From DASUPK01 sp963782345 (GTDB lineage Bacteria > Actinomycetota > Thermoleophilia > Solirubrobacterales > 70-9), in assembly GCA_963782345.1 (NCBI GenBank), contig CAWAJF010000007.1:1-64000 (forward strand): a DNA stretch of 64,000 nt, read 5' to 3'. How positions within the stretch are numbered: the stretch's first letter is position 1; the number at the start of each line of letters is the position of its first letter. Positions 59,201 to 64,000 of this stretch are shown piece after piece. The notes under the pieces are model-generated. The model was given only the letters and a program-made list of their open reading frames with translations, was not told the origin of the DNA and did not search any database. The translations under genes and the position numbers were made by a program.

Positions 59201-59830
59201 TCAGGCCTCGCGGCTGGCGGCCTCGCTGCTGATCTGACCGGCCGGCGGCGTGGCGCCACCCTCCTCGAGGGAGAACGGCGGGTAGTCCTCCGTGAGGAGC
59301 AGGAAGTAGCCGCCCGCCCTCGTCAGATACGCGGATGCGGAACGCATCGGATTGAACAGCCCATCCGACAGCTTGCCCGTGAACAGGATCACGAACCAGG
59401 CGACCAGTGTGCAGACCATGAGAATCAGTGCCTGGACGATCGCCAACAGGTAGACGGGGATCCCGATGATCAGGCGCAGCCCGGTCTTCACTCGGCTGTA
59501 CTCGTCCAGGGGGGCGGGGACGCCGACGCGGATCGGGTAATCGGGCCCCTCTTCGCCGCCGAACGGCGGCCACTCATCGGTGAGCAGGTATTCGAATCCG
59601 TTCACTCTGCTGATCATGCGCAGGTAGCCCGCGTTGAAGTCATAGATGCCCTGCGGGTACTTGCCGGTGAAGACGATTGCGAACCAGGCGATCACCGCGG
59701 CGATCTCGGCAACGAAGCCGTAGATGCTCGCGACGATCAGCCAAGGGATCGCGACCAGATAGCGAAAGAAAGTCGTCAGCCGGTTCCTGCCTTCCAGCGC
59801 AGGATCAGCCTGATAGCTGATGGGGTACAT
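59201..59830 (-). CDS. Duplicated DUF4389 membrane protein
   Basis: 209 aa with two DUF4389 units. Each contains a hydrophobic helix pair and the motif FTGK (IVFTGKYPQGIYDFN; ILFTGKLSDGLFNPM), followed by YLLTDEWPPF or FLLLTEDYPPFSLEE. Family function is unknown. GGAGAG lies 4 nt before the ATG. It is followed by DUF805 on the same strand. Confidence 0.87.
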   Translation of the reverse strand: MYPISYQADPALEGRNRLTTFFRYLVAIPWLIVASIYGFVAEIAAVIAWFAIVFTGKYPQGIYDFNAGYLRMISRVNGFEYLLTDEWPPFGGEEGPDYPIRVGVPAPLDEYSRVKTGLRLIIGIPVYLLAIVQALILMVCTLVAWFVILFTGKLSDGLFNPMRSASAYLTRAGGYFLLLTEDYPPFSLEEGGATPPAGQISSEAASREA

Positions 59831-59995
59831 ATATCTCTCCAGAGTCGAGGTCTTGGGGGACTGACGCGCCCCCGGCCAAGCCGGCCCCTCGGGCGCGAAG
59901 CCACACTACCCCACGCGACGGCGGTCGGTCCAGGGTGGACGAACAGCAGTCCATGGCGGCCGACAGGCCCGCCAGTTACCCTCCGCGGTCCGCTG

Positions 59996-61135
59996 ATGAC
60001 GAGGACCATGGTTGAGATTCCCGCTGAGTTGAAGCCGGCCGACGGACGGTTCGGCTGCGGCCCCTCGAAGGTGCGGCCGGAGGCACTCGCGAAGCTGGCG
60101 ACGCAGAACGGGCTGATTGGCACCTCGCATCGCCAGGCACCGGTCAAGGACCTCGTCGCCCGTGTGCGGGCTGGACTCGCGGAGCTCTTCGACGTCCCGG
60201 ACGGATACGAAGTCGCGCTGGGCAACGGGGGCACGACCGCCTTCTGGGACGCCGCCACGGCGTGGCTCGTTCGCGAGCGCGCGCTCCACCTGACATATGG
60301 CGAGTTCTCTTCGAAGTTCGCCATGGCCACCGCCGGCGCACCGTTCCTGGCCGACCCGGTCGTGATCGCGGCCGAGCCCGGCGACGCCCCCGCTCCGGTT
60401 GCAGACCCGGATGCGGACGTGATCGCCTGGGCCCACAACGAGACCTCGACCGGGGTGATGGTTCCCGTCGACCGGCCCGAGGGCTCGGACGACAGCCTCG
60501 TCTTGGTCGATGCCACCTCCGCGGCAGCCGGTCTGCCGGTCGACCTCGGAGAGGCCGACGCCTACTACTTCGCTCCCCAGAAGGCCTTCGCCGCGGACGG
60601 CGGGCTCTGGCTTGCGCTGCTCAGCCCGGCGGCGATCGCCCGAATCGAGGAGCTCGACGCGGTTGCCGACGGGCGCTGGCAGCCATCGTTCCTCTCGCTC
60701 GCGATCGCCCTCGAGAACTCGCGCAAGGACCAGACCTACAACACGCCCGCGCTCGCCACCCTGTTCCTGCTCGCCGATCAGATCGAGTGGCTGCTGGAGG
60801 GGGGCGGCCTCGAGTTCGGCGTCTCGCGGAGCCAGGCCTCATCGCGGAACCTCTACGGATGGGCCGAGGCATCGGAGGTTGCGACGCCGTTCGTCGCCGA
60901 TCCGGCGAAGCGCTCGCACGTCGTCGGGACGATCGACTTCGCCGAGCAGATCGACGCCGAGGCCCTGGCCGCGACGCTGCGCTCGAACGGCATCGTGGAC
61001 ATCGAGCCGTACCGCAAGCTCGGCCGCAACCAGCTGCGGGTAGGCATGTTTCCGGCCGTCGACCCGGCCGACGTCGAGGCGCTGACGGCCTGCATCGATT
61101 GGGCCCTCGAGAACGCGGACGACGTGCGCCGATGA
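59996..61135 (+). CDS. serC: Phosphoserine aminotransferase
   Basis: 379-aa PLP enzyme of the actinobacterial SerC type. PLP Lys in FAPQKAFAADGG; GNGGTTAFWDAA and HNETSTGVMVP are typical. It makes phosphoserine from 3-phosphohydroxypyruvate. Start ATG 59996 or 60008. It overlaps serA by ATGA, so the pathway is coupled. The 165-nt gap before it shows nothing beyond a TACCCT 13 nt upstream of the first ATG. Confidence 0.94.
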   Translation: MTRTMVEIPAELKPADGRFGCGPSKVRPEALAKLATQNGLIGTSHRQAPVKDLVARVRAGLAELFDVPDGYEVALGNGGTTAFWDAATAWLVRERALHLTYGEFSSKFAMATAGAPFLADPVVIAAEPGDAPAPVADPDADVIAWAHNETSTGVMVPVDRPEGSDDSLVLVDATSAAAGLPVDLGEADAYYFAPQKAFAADGGLWLALLSPAAIARIEELDAVADGRWQPSFLSLAIALENSRKDQTYNTPALATLFLLADQIEWLLEGGGLEFGVSRSQASSRNLYGWAEASEVATPFVADPAKRSHVVGTIDFAEQIDAEALAATLRSNGIVDIEPYRKLGRNQLRVGMFPAVDPADVEALTACIDWALENADDVRR

Positions 61136-62712
61136 AGGTCCTCGTCAAGGAGAAGATCGCCGACGCGGGGGTCGAGCTCCTGCGCGAGCAGTTCGACGTC
61201 GAGCTCGGGCTCGACTGGGACGGCGACGAGCTCGAGAGCCGGATCGGCGAGTTCGAGGGGATCCTGATTCGCTCGGCCACCAAGCTCACGCCGGACCTGA
61301 TCGGGCGCGCCGAGCGGCTCAGGGTGATCGGGCGCGCCGGGACGGGCGTCGACAACGTCGACGTCGACGCCGCAACGAAGCGCGGCATCGTCGTCGCGAA
61401 CGCCCCCGAGGCGAACTCGATCGCGGCCGCCGAGCACACACTGGCGCTGATGCTCTCCCTCTGCCGGAACGTCCCGCAGGCCCACGCCTCCCTGACAGCC
61501 GAGAAGTGGGACCGCGCCAGCTTCAAGGGGACCGAGCTCTACGGCAAGACGCTCGGCGTGCTCGGCTTCGGCCGGATCGGCCAGCTGGTCGCCGCCAGGG
61601 CCCAGGCCTTCGACATGCACGTGGTCGCCTACGACAAGTTCGTCACCGCCGAGCGGTTCCGGGAGCTGGGTGTCGAGGGCGTCGAGGAGCCTGCCGAGCT
61701 CTACGCCCGGTCGGACTTCATCACCCTCCACCTCCCGAAGACGCCGGAGACCGTGAACTTCATCGACGCCGCCGCGATCGCGCAGATGCGCGACGGGGCG
61801 CGGATCGTCAACTGCGCCCGCGGCGAGCTGATCGACCTCGATGCGCTGGTCGACGGGCTCGAGGCCGGCAAGCTCGCGGGCGCCGCGCTCGATGTCTTCC
61901 CCGAGGAGCCCTTCAGCGGGCATCCGGTCCTGGAGCGCGATGACGTGGTGGTCACGCCGCACCTCGGCGCCTCGACCGCGGAGGCGCAGGACCGCGCCGG
62001 GGTGGTGACCGCCGAGCAGGTCACCGCGGCGCTCACCGGCGGCGTGGTCACCACCGCCGTCAACATCGCCGCCGTCCGCCCCGAGGTGATGGAGCAGCTT
62101 GCGCCCTTCGTGCCGCTCTGCGAGAAGCTGGGCCGCCTGGCGCAGGCATTGGCCCGAGGCGCGCCCGACCGGGTGGAGGTCGAGTTCCGGGGCCGGCTGG
62201 CCGATCAGGACACGCGCATCCTGGGGATCGCAACGCTCGTCGGCATCCTCTCCGGCCACACCGAGGAGCCCGTCAACCTCGTCAACGGGCCGCACATGGC
62301 GGAGGAGCGCGGGATCGAGCTGATGGAGACCCGCGACGCGACGTCCGAGGACTTCACCGAGCTCGTGGTGGTGCGGCTCCACACCGGCGAGGACGTCGTC
62401 GAGGTCGCCGGAACGGGAGTCGGGCCGCGGAACATCCCCTACCTGGCACGGGTCTGGGGAGAGGACTTCTACCTCCCCTTCGCCGAGCATCTCGCGATCT
62501 TCCGCTACAGCGACCGGCCGGGGATGATCGGCCGCGTCGGGACGATCTTCGGCGAGGAGAGTGTGAACATCGTCTCGGCCGCCGTCGGTGCGGAGTCCGG
62601 CGGCGAGACCGCCGTGATGGCGCTCACCACCGACGCCCCGGTCAACCCGGCCACGATCGACCGGATCCTGGAGCTCGAGGGCTTCTCGGTCGGCCGCGCC
62701 GTATCGCTGTAG
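61132..62712 (+). CDS. serA: D-3-phosphoglycerate dehydrogenase
   Basis: 526-aa long form. Substrate/NAD domains (LGVLGFGRIGQLVAARA; catalytic His in TPHLGASTAEAQ), an intervening ASB domain (about 310-450), and a C-terminal ACT domain (from about 455, FRYSDRPGMIGRVGTIFG) for serine feedback. First step of serine synthesis; serine then feeds CysE. Confidence 0.96.
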   Translation: MKVLVKEKIADAGVELLREQFDVELGLDWDGDELESRIGEFEGILIRSATKLTPDLIGRAERLRVIGRAGTGVDNVDVDAATKRGIVVANAPEANSIAAAEHTLALMLSLCRNVPQAHASLTAEKWDRASFKGTELYGKTLGVLGFGRIGQLVAARAQAFDMHVVAYDKFVTAERFRELGVEGVEEPAELYARSDFITLHLPKTPETVNFIDAAAIAQMRDGARIVNCARGELIDLDALVDGLEAGKLAGAALDVFPEEPFSGHPVLERDDVVVTPHLGASTAEAQDRAGVVTAEQVTAALTGGVVTTAVNIAAVRPEVMEQLAPFVPLCEKLGRLAQALARGAPDRVEVEFRGRLADQDTRILGIATLVGILSGHTEEPVNLVNGPHMAEERGIELMETRDATSEDFTELVVVRLHTGEDVVEVAGTGVGPRNIPYLARVWGEDFYLPFAEHLAIFRYSDRPGMIGRVGTIFGEESVNIVSAAVGAESGGETAVMALTTDAPVNPATIDRILELEGFSVGRAVSL

Positions 62713-62750
62713 CGGCCGCCGGTGGCCGCCACCCGATGGCGAAGCGGGAA

Positions 62751-62756
62751 TATGCT
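62751..62756 (+). promoter_or_regulatory. Leaderless -10 (TATGCT) of the quinone oxidoreductase gene
   Basis: TANNNT, 6 nt before the ATG at 62763; no Shine-Dalgarno. Confidence 0.6.
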
Positions 62757-62762
62757 CACTGA

Positions 62763-63794
62763 ATGAGAGCGGTAGTCCTCACGGGCCACGGTGGGCCGGA
62801 AGTGCTGCAGGTTCAGGAGAGGCCCGACCCACCCGTCGGTCCCGGCGAGGTGCGGATCGACGTGAAGGCGGCGGGGATCAACTTCGCCGACACGATGGCC
62901 CGGGTCGGCCTCTATCCCGACGCGCCGAAGCCGCCGTGCGTCCTCGGGTACGAGGTCGCCGGCGAGGTCGAGTCCGTGGGCGACGGCGTCGATTCCCTGA
63001 GCGCCGGCGACCGCGTGATCGCCGGCAGCCGCTTCGGCGGCCAGGCCTCGATGGTGAGCGTCCCGGCGAGCCAGGCGTTCCCCCTGCCGGAGCGCTTCAG
63101 CTTCGAGCAGGGCGCGGCCTTCCCGGTCAACTACACGACCGCCTATGTCGCGCTGGTGATGATGGGAGGGATCCGCACGGGCGACCGGGTGCTGATCCAC
63201 GCGGCCGCGGGAGGGGTCGGCATTTCCGCGACGCAGATCGCCCGCTCCCGGGAGGCGGAGATCTTCGGCACGGCCTCGGCCTCCAAGCACGATGCGATCA
63301 GGGCCCAGGGAGTGGACCACCCGATCGACTATCGCACCCAGGACTTCGAGCAGGAGGCCAGGAGGATCACCGGCGGCGAGGGGGTCGACGTGATCATGGA
63401 CGCGACCGGCCCGACGAACTTCCGCAAGGACTACCGGCTGCTCCGGCAGGGCGGCAAGCTGATCATGTACGGGGCGTCCGAGCTCACCTCCGGCGAGGGC
63501 CGGAACATTCCCGGGTTGGCCCGAAGCCTGATGCGAATGCCCCTCGCCACGATGCCCTGGTGGAAGAGCCTCTCCGTGATGAACGAGAACAAGGGCGTGT
63601 TCGGCCTGAACATGCTCACCTGGCAGGACACGGAGGGCCTCGACCGCGTGCTCGATCCGCTCAGCGCCGAGCTCGAGTCCGGCGACTTCATCGATCCGGT
63701 GGTGGCTGAGGCCTTCCCCTTCGAGCGGGCGGGCGATGCCCACATGTTCATCGCGGAGCGGCGGAACATCGGCAAGGTCGTCCTCGTTCCCTAG
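62763..63794 (+). CDS. Zinc-free MDR/quinone oxidoreductase-like protein
   Basis: 343-aa medium-chain dehydrogenase of the quinone-reductase (QOR/VAT-1-like) group. N-terminal MRAVVLTGHGGPEVLQV, GINFADTMARVGLYP, NADPH motif HAAAGGVGISATQIARS. It lacks the zinc-binding Cys/His set of alcohol dehydrogenases. Probable NADPH-dependent reductase of quinones or enones. Confidence 0.9.
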   Translation: MRAVVLTGHGGPEVLQVQERPDPPVGPGEVRIDVKAAGINFADTMARVGLYPDAPKPPCVLGYEVAGEVESVGDGVDSLSAGDRVIAGSRFGGQASMVSVPASQAFPLPERFSFEQGAAFPVNYTTAYVALVMMGGIRTGDRVLIHAAAGGVGISATQIARSREAEIFGTASASKHDAIRAQGVDHPIDYRTQDFEQEARRITGGEGVDVIMDATGPTNFRKDYRLLRQGGKLIMYGASELTSGEGRNIPGLARSLMRMPLATMPWWKSLSVMNENKGVFGLNMLTWQDTEGLDRVLDPLSAELESGDFIDPVVAEAFPFERAGDAHMFIAERRNIGKVVLVP

Positions 63795-63832
63795 GCGAGC
63801 GAAAGGCCGCTCTGATGGCCGAGCAGCCGGGT

Positions 63833-63838
63833 TACGAT
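63833..63838 (+). promoter_or_regulatory. Leaderless -10 (TACGAT) of the terminal gene
   Basis: TANNNT, 7 nt before the ATG at 63846. Confidence 0.55.
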
Positions 63839-63845
63839 CGCTGAG

Positions 63846-64000
63846 ATGAAGCTGAGAACCGGCAAGGGACTCTGCGTGCTCGGCATGCTTGCCGCCGCTG
63901 CGGCCGTGGGACCCTCGGTGGCGGCGGCCCAGCCGGGTGTGACCGACGCCGTCTGGACCGTGCACCCGCAAACGGCGAGCGCCTCGGCCGCGGTGAACGT
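63846..64000 (+). CDS. Secreted protein, truncated by the window end
   Basis: The first 51 codons only. MKLRTGKGLCVLGML followed by an Ala-rich hydrophobic core and a VAAAQP-like signal peptidase I site (cut near residue 31), then TDAVWTVHPQTASASAAVN. The mature protein is unknown. Own leaderless promoter. Confidence 0.7.
   Translation, partial: MKLRTGKGLCVLGMLAAAAAVGPSVAAAQPGVTDAVWTVHPQTASASAAVN

Noticed and set aside
59077..59259. 60-codon Arg-rich frame after the DUF805 gene
   Set aside because: Overlaps the end of the DUF4389 gene in another frame and has shadow composition.

Overview
This window is very GC-rich, almost fully coding chromosomal DNA from an actinobacterium. Three things point to the class Thermoleophilia (Solirubrobacterales-like), though this placement is an inference: the gene content (actinobacterial-type SerC, a c-di-AMP riboswitch in front of an Rpf-like cell-wall hydrolase, classical Men genes), the heavy use of GTG and TTG starts, and leaderless promoters. 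No plasmid, phage, insertion sequence, CRISPR, rRNA or tRNA feature was seen.

Layout. 1-9 kb is translation: thrS, a structured leader with a tiny Thr-rich ORF, infC-rpmI-rplT, an RNA methyltransferase and pheST. 9-15.5 kb is arginine synthesis (argCJBD, argG), interrupted by a small anchored protein and a sortase. 15.5-20 kb holds a LysR regulator, a c-di-AMP riboswitch with its Rpf-like target, a hydrolase, a ferritin-like protein and a SixA-like phosphatase. 20-28.5 kb carries dnaE, an 8-Cys protein, RodZ-like and MltB-like cell-envelope genes, nfo and gltX. 28.5-32.3 kb has an HDOD-HD-LuxR fusion, a VanZ-like gene and a cysteine block (Rrf2 regulator, cysK, cysE), followed by a decayed gene. 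32.6-40.2 kb has pcrA, folD, four tandem paralogous small membrane proteins and a GMC oxidoreductase. 40.3-45.4 kb is gatCAB with an embedded zincin gene, then NDH-2. 45.5-47.8 kb has a DUF2304-GT2 glycosyltransferase divergent from a UDP-sulfoquinovose synthase-like gene. 47.9-58.6 kb is ilvBN, a menaquinone cluster (menF, menD, menC, menA, menB, menE) and ilvC. 58.6-64 kb has DUF805 and DUF4389 membrane proteins, serC-serA, a quinone oxidoreductase and a truncated secreted protein.

The genes fit a respiring heterotroph that makes its own Arg, Cys, Ser, Ile/Val and menaquinone. NDH-2 would reduce the menaquinone that the men cluster makes. The cysteine trio pairs a cysteine-free Rrf2 (CymR-like) regulator with its likely partner CysK.

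The strongest non-coding signals are four. First, TANNNT hexamers lie 6-8 nt before the start codon of fifteen reading frames, which is the leaderless-mRNA signature. Second, a hairpin element with invariant flanks (GCGAGGGTG / CAACCCG) and a covarying stem occurs four times, each time at a gene junction and pointing into the downstream gene (pheS, menF, menD, GT2). Third, the infC leader is a 164-nt fold closed by a perfect 14-bp long-range helix. Fourth, there is a canonical ydaO-type c-di-AMP riboswitch.
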